A stretch of 64,000 bases of DNA from Candidatus Aalborgicola lynettensis (GTDB lineage Bacteria > Pseudomonadota > Gammaproteobacteria > Burkholderiales > Burkholderiaceae_C): positions 558,001 through 622,000 of the forward strand of contig JADJZE010000021.1 in NCBI GenBank assembly GCA_016719405.1, written 5' to 3'. Shown piece after piece: positions 55,125 through 62,866 of the stretch. A program made the translations under genes and the position numbers. The notes below the pieces were generated by a model. The model had not been told where the DNA came from, searched no databases, and saw only the letters and a program-made list of their open reading frames with translations. Every line of letters begins with the position of its first letter. Position 1 is the first letter of the stretch.

Positions 55125-56510
55125 ATGAAAACCTTGTCCGACTTTTCGCTTCGTTCCCATTCCTTTGTCCTGTTGCCCGTGTGCACCGTGCTGGTCGGCC
55201 TGGGTGTCGGGTCGGCTGCCTGGGCGCAGAGTGGGGCGGGTGGCCAGGTGGTCAAACCACCCATCGCCACGGCCTACATGGATGTGGCCACCAGCGCCAG
55301 CGACATTCCCGGCATGGGTGCCATGGCCGGGGCCATGCGCGGTTCCCAGGGCGGCGGCGGGCTGTTGGGCGCGCTGGGGGGGCTGGTCAAAGGCGGCATG
55401 GGGGGTAACGGTGGCAATGTGTTTGGCAGCACCAAGACCGGTGGCATGGGGGCGCCGGGCAAGTACGTCGACATTTCGGTAGGCACCCTGCAAAACCCCA
55501 CTCTGCAGACCGCCGAGCAGCAGATACAACCCCCGTTCGGCCTGGCCAGTCCGCTCAAACTGGTGTCGCCCCCACCGCCCGAGAAACCCGAGCCGGTGGA
55601 ATCCGACGACAAGGTGGTGGAGCCTACTTACGAAAAACCCAAGGGCAAGATTTCGCTCTACTGGGGCTGTGGCGACACCGTGCGCCCAGGCCAGCCCCGC
55701 ACGCTGGACATGGCCAACGCCGGGGTGCAAGACATTGCCAAATTTTTTGTCATGCGCAACAGCACCACGCGTGGTGCCCGCCTGCGTGCGGGTGAACCTT
55801 CGTGGCCGAACAAGGTGGACGACCGCCGCGTGCCCGACACCGCGTCGTTGCTTGGTGCGCATACCATCACGGGCGAGGGCATTCCCGAAGGTTTTCAATT
55901 CACCCTGGACGAGCGCCAAGATTTGATGGCGCCGCTGGAGCTGACCCAGCAGGCCCAAGGCGGTGCCGTGCAGTTGGGCTGGAAGGCAGTGGCCCACGCG
56001 CGCGGCTATTTCATCAGCGTGCTGGGCGCCAAGGGGCGCAAGGGTGGTGGCGAGGAGGGGGCAGAAGTGGTGATCTGGACCTCCAGCGAGTTGCCCGAAA
56101 TGGGCTATGCCCTGGTGGATTACCAAACCAATGCCAGCGTCGACAAATGGGTCAAAGAGAAAGTGGTGCTGCCACCCACGGCCACCCGCTGCACCGTGCC
56201 CAAAGGCATTTTCGGCCAGGAAGGCGCGGGCATGCTGCGCATGATTGCCTATGGCTCCGAGTCGTACTTTGCCCACCCACCGCGCCCCAAGGATGTCAAG
56301 AAACCCTGGGAGCCCCAGTGGCAGGCCAAGGTGCGCACCAAGTCCACGCTGTTCTCCATGCTGGGCGGCATGCCGGGCGGGCGGGCGCCGGCCGACGAGC
56401 CGCGCGAGGCGCCCGAAGGGGACGCCACCCCACAACCCGAACCCAGCCGACCGTCCGTGCCCGGTATGCCGGGTGTGGGTGGTTTGCTCAAAGGGTTGTT
56501 TGGTAAATGA
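55125..56510 (+). CDS. Secreted glycine-rich protein of unknown function
   Basis: 461 residues from ATG 55125 (MKTLSDFSLRSHSF). Signal peptide about 1-34 (ends SAAWA). Then a Gly/Met-rich segment about 70-130 (GGMGGNGGNVFGSTKTGGMG), a Pro-rich stretch (SPPPPEKPEPVE), and a beta-rich body (ISLYWGCGDTVRPGQPRTLD, VIWTSSELPEM, FGQEGAGMLRMIAYGSESYF) ending in a Pro/Gly tail GMPGVGGLLKGLFGK. I do not recognise a family; the fold suggests an envelope protein. Divergent from the usp gene with 223 bp between. Confidence 0.75.
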   Translation: MKTLSDFSLRSHSFVLLPVCTVLVGLGVGSAAWAQSGAGGQVVKPPIATAYMDVATSASDIPGMGAMAGAMRGSQGGGGLLGALGGLVKGGMGGNGGNVFGSTKTGGMGAPGKYVDISVGTLQNPTLQTAEQQIQPPFGLASPLKLVSPPPPEKPEPVESDDKVVEPTYEKPKGKISLYWGCGDTVRPGQPRTLDMANAGVQDIAKFFVMRNSTTRGARLRAGEPSWPNKVDDRRVPDTASLLGAHTITGEGIPEGFQFTLDERQDLMAPLELTQQAQGGAVQLGWKAVAHARGYFISVLGAKGRKGGGEEGAEVVIWTSSELPEMGYALVDYQTNASVDKWVKEKVVLPPTATRCTVPKGIFGQEGAGMLRMIAYGSESYFAHPPRPKDVKKPWEPQWQAKVRTKSTLFSMLGGMPGGRAPADEPREAPEGDATPQPEPSRPSVPGMPGVGGLLKGLFGK

Positions 56511-56591
56511 GCGTTGCCTGACGCTGCACGGTAGATTTCCGGAGCGCGCAGGGGCCTCCGGAGCGCATGGGCGCGGCGGCTCACTTGGTGT

Positions 56592-56647
56592 TCGCTATGA
56601 ATATAGGAGCTACTTCCGCACGCCAGACGTGCGCAAATGGCCAATTT
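56592..56647. repeat. Dispersed REP-like element at metallophosphoesterase 3' end
   Basis: TTCCGCACGCCAGACGTGCG stem. On the minus strand it codes the last residues GHLRTSGVRK and the TAG stop of the metallophosphoesterase gene. Confidence 0.82.
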
Positions 56648-57533
56648 CTATCAACAAATCCGGCCGAAACGCAGCCTGCTCGTTCTTGCGCGCATAACCC
56701 AGCGGGTTGGCCACCACGTGGCAGCCGTGGTGGGTGTAGTCGCTGGGGGCGTGCAGGTGGCCGTGCAGCCAGGTGTGGGCCTGGGGGAGCAGGTCGTCCA
56801 GCGCATTGCAAAAGCCGGCCGTGCCGGGGGCGCGGCCGTAGCGCGGGTCGGCGCTGTGCAGGCTGGGGGCAAAGTGGGTGACGACCACGGTGGGGCCATC
56901 AAACGGTGTGGCCAGTGCGCTGCGCAGCCAGTCCTGGCATTGCAGGCCCTGCGCACGCACTTGCTCGGCCAAGAAGGGTTCGCCGTGGCGGGTGACAAGG
57001 GTTTTTTTCAGGTAGTAGTTGGCGGCGCGAAAGGCTTTTTCGCGTGCTTTGAGCTGTTGTGCAAGAAGAGGGGGCGGCCATGGGCGCTGCTCCGTGTCCC
57101 CCGCCCGCCTTGCGGGCTCCTCCTTAACCTGCGCAGCACCCATGGCCGCCCCATCTTCTGGGGCGCTAGGTGCCAAAGCGTCGAAGTCGGTCCACAGGGT
57201 GGTGCCGACAAAGCGCACGCCCTGCAGCACCACGGTCTCACGCTCCAGCCAGATGATGCCCAGTCGCTCGCATGTTGCGCGCAGGCGGGCGTGGGCGTCA
57301 TCGAAATCGAACGTGTCGTATTCGTGGTTGCCGGGCACAAAAATGACGGGCGTGGGCCAGCCGTGCAAGGGGGAGAAGCGCGCCAAGCCAAAATCGGCAT
57401 CCGCTAGTTGCGAGCCGTTTTGGTAGGAGCCCACGTCACCGGCCAGCACCAGCACATCGGCGCCGGGTGTGGGCACGGCGGTGAAGTGCGGGTGGGCCTC
57501 CAGGTGCAGGTCAGACAGCAACTGGATTTTCAT
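56610..57533 (-). CDS. Calcineurin-like metallophosphoesterase
   Basis: 307 residues with the five metal motifs: DLHLE (about 8), LAGDVGSY (about 31), VPGNHEYD (about 66), VVVTHFAPS (about 222), and HGHLH (about 258). It hydrolyses phosphoesters, target unknown. Residues about 122-160 (SAPEDGAAMGAAQVKEEPARRA...) are coded by a palindromic insertion (57071-57152) and the C-terminus by a REP copy, so two small repeats have been absorbed in frame. Its ATG overlaps the LysR stop (TGA) by two bases, implying co-transcription with the LysR gene. Confidence 0.88.
   Translation of the reverse strand: MKIQLLSDLHLEAHPHFTAVPTPGADVLVLAGDVGSYQNGSQLADADFGLARFSPLHGWPTPVIFVPGNHEYDTFDFDDAHARLRATCERLGIIWLERETVVLQGVRFVGTTLWTDFDALAPSAPEDGAAMGAAQVKEEPARRAGDTEQRPWPPPLLAQQLKAREKAFRAANYYLKKTLVTRHGEPFLAEQVRAQGLQCQDWLRSALATPFDGPTVVVTHFAPSLHSADPRYGRAPGTAGFCNALDDLLPQAHTWLHGHLHAPSDYTHHGCHVVANPLGYARKNEQAAFRPDLLIEIGHLRTSGVRK
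57071..57152. repeat. 82-nt palindromic element in the phosphoesterase gene
   Basis: 20-nt arms GGGGCGGCCATGGGCGCTGC (57071-57090) and inverse (57133-57152, one mismatch), with an inner CCCGC-CTT-GCGGG hairpin (57103-57115). Inserted in frame. Confidence 0.82.
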
Positions 57534-58540
57534 GGTGGGAGCCCGGGCTGCCCATCGGGTGCAGGGGTGGTGTTGTGGGGCGTGAACGCCTGCGCCGCCA
57601 GTGCAATGATTTGCGCGCGCAACCAGGTATGGGCGCTGGCACTATCCTGGCGCCGGTGCCACAGTGCGTCCAAATGCACCTGGGGGGCGACAAAAGGCAG
57701 CTCGCGCAGCACCAGTTGGTCGGCAAACCCGGTCACGTTGACAAAGTGGCGCGGCAGCACGGTCACCAGGTCGGATTGCGAAACCACTTTGCCTGCAGTG
57801 AAAAACTGGTTCACCGTCAGCACGATACGCCGGGTGTACCCCAGCGCGCGCAGGGCTTCGTCCATAAAACCGACGGCGCGGCCGGAATAACTCACCAGCA
57901 AGTGGCGCGCGGCGCAGTAGCGCTCCAGCGTCAAAGGGGCTTGGGCTAGCGGGTGGTCGCGCCGCATCACACACACATAGTCGCCCGCAAACAGGCGCTG
58001 TTGCACAAAAGGCACCGCCTCGCCGGCCTGGACGCGGCTGCGCAGTTCGGCCACTGCGGCGGGAAAATGGCCCAGCGCCAGATCGGCCTGGCCTGCATCG
58101 AGCAGGCGCCGGGGGTCGCGGGTGGTGAGGGGCACCACGCGCAGCGACACGCCGGGGGCCTGTTCGGTGATGACCGCCAGCAAGCCGGGCATGAGTTGCG
58201 CGGCCGTGGCGTCGGCCATGGTCAGTACAAAGGTGGTGCTGGCGGTGGCGGGGTTGAATAGGCTCGGTGCCAGCGAGGCCTGCAACTGCTGCAGTGCGGT
58301 ACGCACGGCTTGCCATAACTCTTGGGCGCGCACTGTGGGCTCCAGCTGGCGGCCTTTGCGCACCAGCAACTCATCCCCCAATGCTTCGCGCAAACGGCGC
58401 AGGGCATTGCTAACGGCGGGTTGGGTCAGTGCCAGTTGCTGGGCCGCTTTGGTCAGGCTGCGCTCGGCCATGATGGCGTCAAACACCTTGAGCAGGTTCA
58501 GGTCCAGGGTGCGCAGGGTGGGCAACGGGTGTGCGGACAT
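57530..58540 (-). CDS. LysR family transcriptional regulator
   Basis: 336 residues. Helix-turn-helix about 12-72 (LDLNLLKVFDAIMAERSLTKAAQQLALTQPAVSNALRRLREALGD, NodD/LeuO-like group), effector domain about 100-310. Stop overlaps the phosphoesterase start. Divergent from the small membrane protein gene (80 bp). Ligand and targets cannot be read from sequence. Confidence 0.9.
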   Translation of the reverse strand: MSAHPLPTLRTLDLNLLKVFDAIMAERSLTKAAQQLALTQPAVSNALRRLREALGDELLVRKGRQLEPTVRAQELWQAVRTALQQLQASLAPSLFNPATASTTFVLTMADATAAQLMPGLLAVITEQAPGVSLRVVPLTTRDPRRLLDAGQADLALGHFPAAVAELRSRVQAGEAVPFVQQRLFAGDYVCVMRRDHPLAQAPLTLERYCAARHLLVSYSGRAVGFMDEALRALGYTRRIVLTVNQFFTAGKVVSQSDLVTVLPRHFVNVTGFADQLVLRELPFVAPQVHLDALWHRRQDSASAHTWLRAQIIALAAQAFTPHNTTPAPDGQPGLPP

Positions 58541-58620
58541 GGTTAATCATAAGTCCTGTGAATACAACACATCACAAACATAAAGTGGAGTCGTATTGGT
58601 AAAAACCCTAACATCACGCC

Positions 58621-59076
58621 ATGTCTCATCTACAAGCGTTCAAGGAGTTTGCCATGGCCCGGTCTGTTTCGCTGTCGTTTCCCTGGGGGGGCAACGCCAC
58701 TTCCACGCCATCGGTTGCCGCGGCAGCACCTGCACGCAGCGTCGAGGCCGAGGCCTCCAAACCCCTGGCAGGCATGCTGCTGGCGGCGGTGATGGCAGCC
58801 CTGTTGGTGGTGGCAGACCAGTTAATTGACACCTGGGCCAACGGGCATTTGCTGCTGGTATGGGTGGCATTGTGGACGGTGGCCTTTGCTGCCTTGGCTC
58901 TGTTGGCCCCGCCCCTGCGCCAGTTGGCCAACCGCTTGGCACAGCGTGTTGCACGGGGTGTGCAGGCCCGCGCCCAGCGGCGCGCCGATGATGCCCTGTG
59001 GCACCATGCCCAGAGCGACGCACGCGTGATGCGCGATATTCAGGTTGCAATGACCCGCAGCCAGTCGGCAGACTGA
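58621..59076 (+). CDS. Small two-helix membrane protein, unknown
   Basis: 151 residues. Two hydrophobic helices at about 50-65 (LAGMLLAAVMAALLVVADQL) and 75-98 (LLLVWVALWTVAFAALALLA), then a positively charged amphipathic tail. Start could be ATG 58621 or 58654 (MARSVSLSFPWGG). No domain recognised. Shares a bidirectional terminator with pckG. Confidence 0.7.
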   Translation: MSHLQAFKEFAMARSVSLSFPWGGNATSTPSVAAAAPARSVEAEASKPLAGMLLAAVMAALLVVADQLIDTWANGHLLLVWVALWTVAFAALALLAPPLRQLANRLAQRVARGVQARAQRRADDALWHHAQSDARVMRDIQVAMTRSQSAD

Positions 59077-59101
59077 AAACGGCCAGTTCATTTACCCCAA
59101 C

Positions 59102-59132
59102 AAAAAAGCCACCGTAAACCGGTGGCTTTTTT
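59102..59132. terminator. Bidirectional terminator between membrane protein gene and pckG
   Basis: GCCACCG-TAAAC-CGGTGGC stem flanked by six A on one side and six T on the other, so it works for both convergent genes. Confidence 0.93.
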
Positions 59133-59206
59133 GTTGCTGCGCCCTGTGTGGCAGCACGCCAGGGCGCATAAGGAGGGCGGCTCTTGGCACCCCCGCAGTC
59201 TGACGT

Positions 59207-61099
59207 TTAGGCTGTCAGGCGCTTTTCCAGTTCGGCCTTGGTGGTCACCAACTCTTGGGGCAGGTGGTAGGCCAATTGGGCGAAGTGTTCGCTGTGCAGC
59301 GCAAACTCGGCCTTCCAGGCGTCTTTGTCCAGGCTGGTCACGCTGTCAAACTGGGCTTGGCTGAATTCCAGGCCGGTCCAGTTGATCTCGGAGTACGCGG
59401 GGCTGATACCAAAGCCGTTCTCAGAACCCTTGGCGTTGCCTTCGATGCGGTCAATCATCCACTTGAGCACGCGCATGTTGTCACCATAACCGGGCCAGAC
59501 GAACTTGCCGTCAGCACCCTTGCGGAACCAGTTGACGCAGAAGATCTTGGGCAGGGTGTGGCCGGTGTCTTCGAGCTTGTGCTCCATGTCCAGCCAGTGC
59601 TGGAAGTAGTCGCTCATGTTGTAGCCGCAGAAGGGCAGCATGGCAAACGGGTCGCGGCGCACCACGCCCTGGGCGCCAAAGGCGGCGGCGGTGGTCTCGC
59701 TGCCCATGGTGGCGGCCATGTACACGCCTTCCATCCAGGTGCGGGCTTCGGTTACCAGTGGCACGGTGGTGGAGCGGCGGCCACCGAAGATGAACGCGTC
59801 AATGGCCACACCATTGGCGTCGTCCCACTGGGGGTCCAGTGCGGGGTTGTTGGTAGCGGCCACGGTGAAGCGGGAGTTGGGGTGGGCCGCTTTGGCGCCA
59901 GTTTCTTTGGCGATTGCGGGCGTCCAGTCCTTGCCTTGCCAGTCGATCAGGTGATCGGGCACGGTGCCGGTGTCTTTTTCCATGCCTTCCCACCACACGT
60001 CGCCGTCATCGGTGAGCGCCACGTTGGTGAAGATCACGTCTTTGTTCAGGCTGCGCATGCAGTTGGGGTTGGTGTGCATGTTGGTGCCGGGGGCCACGCC
60101 AAAGTAACCCGCTTCGGGGTTGATGGCGTACATCTTGCCGTCGGCATGGGGCTTAACCCAGGCGATGTCGTCACCAATGGTGGTGACTTTCCAGCCCGCA
60201 AAACCGGCTTCGGGCGGCACCAGCATGGAGAAATTGGTCTTGCCGCAAGCGCTGGGGAAAGCGCCAGCAATGTGGTACTTTTTGCCTTCGGGGGAAGTAA
60301 CGCCCAAGATGAGCATGTGCTCGGCCAGCCAGCCTTGGTCGCGGCCCATGGTGGATGCAATACGCAGAGCCAGGCACTTCTTGCCCAACAGGGCGTTGCC
60401 GCCATAACCGGAGCCGTAAGACCAGATTTCGCGCGACTCGGGGTAATGCACGATGTACTTGGTCTTGGGGTTGCAAGGCCATGTGGTGGTGTCTTTTTCA
60501 CCGGCGGCCAAGGGCGCGCCCACGGTGTGCATGCAGGGAACGAACTCGCCATTCACACCCAGCACGTCGTACACGGCCTTGCCCATGCGGGTCATGATTT
60601 TTTGGTTGGTGGCCACGTAGGCACTGTCGGTCAGCTCAATGCCGATGTGGGCAATGTGGCTGCCCAAGGGGCCCATGGAGAAGGGCACCACATACATGGT
60701 GCGACCGGCCATACAACCGTCAAACAAGGCTTTTTGGCCGTCTTTGCCGCTTTGCAGAATCTGGCGCATGTCAGCCGGGGCCATCCAGTTGTTGGTGGGG
60801 CCGGCGTCTTCTTTCTTGGCGGAACAAATGTAGGTGCGGTCTTCCACACGGGCCACGTCAGACGGGTCGGAGCAGGCCAGGAAGGAGTTGGGGCGCTTGG
60901 CGGGGTTCAGGCGCTTGAAGGTGCCGGCGTCCACCAGTTGCTGGCACAGGCGCTGGTATTCTTCTTCAGAGCCGTCGCACCAGTAAATGGCGGCGGGTTT
61001 GCACAGCGCGGCCATATCGGCCACCCAGGCAATCAGCTTGGGGTTTTTGACATAGCTGGGCGTGTTCAGGTTCAGGCCCTGCATTACGGGTGAGTTCAT
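59207..61099 (-). CDS. pckG: Phosphoenolpyruvate carboxykinase (GTP)
   Basis: 630 residues. Converts oxaloacetate and GTP to PEP, the entry to gluconeogenesis. GTP-type marks: FPSACGKTNFSML (P-loop), FGGRRSTTVPLV, and FRKGADGKFVWPGYGDNMRVL; no similarity to the ATP-type enzyme. Start MNSPVMQGLNLNTPSYVKN with AGGAGCTACCC upstream. Monocistronic. Confidence 0.95.
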   Translation of the reverse strand: MNSPVMQGLNLNTPSYVKNPKLIAWVADMAALCKPAAIYWCDGSEEEYQRLCQQLVDAGTFKRLNPAKRPNSFLACSDPSDVARVEDRTYICSAKKEDAGPTNNWMAPADMRQILQSGKDGQKALFDGCMAGRTMYVVPFSMGPLGSHIAHIGIELTDSAYVATNQKIMTRMGKAVYDVLGVNGEFVPCMHTVGAPLAAGEKDTTTWPCNPKTKYIVHYPESREIWSYGSGYGGNALLGKKCLALRIASTMGRDQGWLAEHMLILGVTSPEGKKYHIAGAFPSACGKTNFSMLVPPEAGFAGWKVTTIGDDIAWVKPHADGKMYAINPEAGYFGVAPGTNMHTNPNCMRSLNKDVIFTNVALTDDGDVWWEGMEKDTGTVPDHLIDWQGKDWTPAIAKETGAKAAHPNSRFTVAATNNPALDPQWDDANGVAIDAFIFGGRRSTTVPLVTEARTWMEGVYMAATMGSETTAAAFGAQGVVRRDPFAMLPFCGYNMSDYFQHWLDMEHKLEDTGHTLPKIFCVNWFRKGADGKFVWPGYGDNMRVLKWMIDRIEGNAKGSENGFGISPAYSEINWTGLEFSQAQFDSVTSLDKDAWKAEFALHSEHFAQLAYHLPQELVTTKAELEKRLTA

Positions 61100-61292
61100 G
61101 GGTAGCTCCTAAGTTAAAAAATCGTTTTTTCAAAGCGAACACCAGGCATTGGCTTTGAAAAAACGGCTTATTCAGAAAACTCCGGATACCGACCGGGAGA
61201 GATTGCACCCCCCAAACCACACGAACAAGTCGGCTAGGATGCGTATTTTAAGAACAGGTACTGGAGTTACATGGTAAAAACCCTCAAAAGTT

Positions 61293-62156
61293 ATGCAAAA
61301 CTTGCATGAGTTTATGCGCGGCAATGTTCCGCGCCCCCGGTTTGGGGGTGGCGCAACCCGGCGCCGGTTCCTGACCCACGGCATGGCTGCCGCCGTGGGC
61401 GCCAGCGGTCTGGCGGGCCTGGGTAGCGCTGGCAGTGTGTGGGCAGCCGACGCGGGCGCCGTGCGGGTACTGGCCGCCAGTGACCTCAAGTTTGCGCTCA
61501 CGCGCGTGGCATCCCAGTACCAGCAAGCAACGGGGCAAGCCATAACGCTGACGTTTGGATCGTCGGGCAACATGGCCCGCCAAATCCAGCAGGGTTTGCC
61601 CGCGGACATCTATATGTCGGCCGATGAAGACCTGGTGCTGCAACTGGCCCGCGCCGGGTTGACCTGGGGCGGCGACAACGGGGCCTTGTACGCGCTGGGG
61701 CGTTTGGCGCTGCTGGTGGCGCCGGGTAGTGCGATTGCGCCTGACGCGCGTCTGGCGGGGCTTCGCCAGCAATGGGCCTTGGTGCGCAAATTTGCCCTGG
61801 CCAATCCGGAACACGCGCCCTACGGCCGTGCGGCCCGCGAAGCCCTGCAATCGCTGGGCCTGTGGGACATGGTGCAGCCGCGGCTGGTGCTGGGCGACAA
61901 CATTGCCCAGGCGACCCAGTTTGTCACCACCGGGGCGGCCCAGGCGGGTATCACCGCCCTGTCTTTGGTGCTGGCGCCCGAGTTGCGTGGGCAAGGTGCC
62001 TTTGTCTCCCTGCCACCCGAGTTGCACAGCCCCCTGCGCCAGCGCATGGTGCTGCTGGCCAAGGCCAGCGCGGCGGCAGTGAGTTTCTACCAGTATCTGC
62101 AGCAGGCTGCTGCGCGCGCCGTGCTGGCCGAGTACGGTTTTGGTGCGCCCCCATAA
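61293..62156 (+). CDS. modA: Molybdate-binding periplasmic protein ModA
   Basis: 287 residues. Leader TRRRFLTHGMAAAVGASGLA is Tat-like (RRxFL), unusual for ModA. Mature part has the molybdate fold: VLAASDLKFALTRVA, FGSSGNMARQIQQGLPADIYMSAD, QAGITALSLVLAP. First gene of modABC; modB begins 8 nt after its stop. Confidence 0.9.
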   Translation: MQNLHEFMRGNVPRPRFGGGATRRRFLTHGMAAAVGASGLAGLGSAGSVWAADAGAVRVLAASDLKFALTRVASQYQQATGQAITLTFGSSGNMARQIQQGLPADIYMSADEDLVLQLARAGLTWGGDNGALYALGRLALLVAPGSAIAPDARLAGLRQQWALVRKFALANPEHAPYGRAAREALQSLGLWDMVQPRLVLGDNIAQATQFVTTGAAQAGITALSLVLAPELRGQGAFVSLPPELHSPLRQRMVLLAKASAAAVSFYQYLQQAAARAVLAEYGFGAPP

Positions 62157-62163
62157 TCGCGCC

Positions 62164-62835
62164 ATGGATTGGCAAGCGGCCCGCGTTTCGTTCTGGCTCG
62201 CCGCCCTGACTGCGTGCATCTTGTTGCCGCTCGGGGTGGGGCTGGCGCGTTGGCTGGCCCTCACCACCAGCCGCTGGCGCCCGGTTGCCGAGGCGCTGCT
62301 GATGTTGCCCCTGTTGCTACCGCCCACCGTGCTGGGCTTCTATCTATTGGTGTCGCTAGGCCAGGCATCGGTGCTGGGGGCGTGGCTGAACCGGCATCTG
62401 GATGTGCAACTGGTGTTCAGCTTCCAGGGCCTGCTGTTGGCCAGCGTGCTGGTGAATCTGCCGTTTATGGTGCAGCCGATCCAGCGCTCTTTTGCCGCGG
62501 TGCCGCCCATGCTGCGCGAGGCGGCCTGGGTGTGCGGCCTGAGCCGTTGGCGCACCTTCCGCCAAATTGAGTTGCCGCTGGCCTGGCCGGGGCTGGTGGC
62601 GGGTGTTGCACTCACACTGGCCCACACCCTGGGCGAATTTGGCGTGGTGCTGATGGTGGGCGGCAACATTGCGGGCGAAACCCGCACCCTCAGCATTGCC
62701 CTGTACGACCGGGTGCAGGCGTTTGACCTGGGCGCGGCGCACACCATGGCGCTGGTGCTGGTGGGGCTGTCGCTGGCCGCGCTGGCCTTGGTGTTTGCGG
62801 CCGACCGCCGCCCCGGCGCGGTGCCGGTGCGCTAA
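62164..62835 (+). CDS. modB: Molybdate ABC transporter permease ModB
   Basis: 223 residues from ATG 62164 (MDWQAARVSFWLAAL), about five to six membrane helices, and the EAA loop REAAWVCGLSRWRTFRQIELPLAWPGL that docks the ATPase. The LLLPPTVLGFYLL helix is typical of ModB. Confidence 0.93.
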   Translation: MDWQAARVSFWLAALTACILLPLGVGLARWLALTTSRWRPVAEALLMLPLLLPPTVLGFYLLVSLGQASVLGAWLNRHLDVQLVFSFQGLLLASVLVNLPFMVQPIQRSFAAVPPMLREAAWVCGLSRWRTFRQIELPLAWPGLVAGVALTLAHTLGEFGVVLMVGGNIAGETRTLSIALYDRVQAFDLGAAHTMALVLVGLSLAALALVFAADRRPGAVPVR

Positions 62836-62866
62836 GCCCCCCCCAAAGAACGCACAGAACACGCCG

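Noticed and set aside
59255..61093. 612-residue open frame antisense to pckG
   Set aside because: Exact shadow of a well-conserved gene; the translation is Gly/His/Val-rich low-information sequence with no motif.
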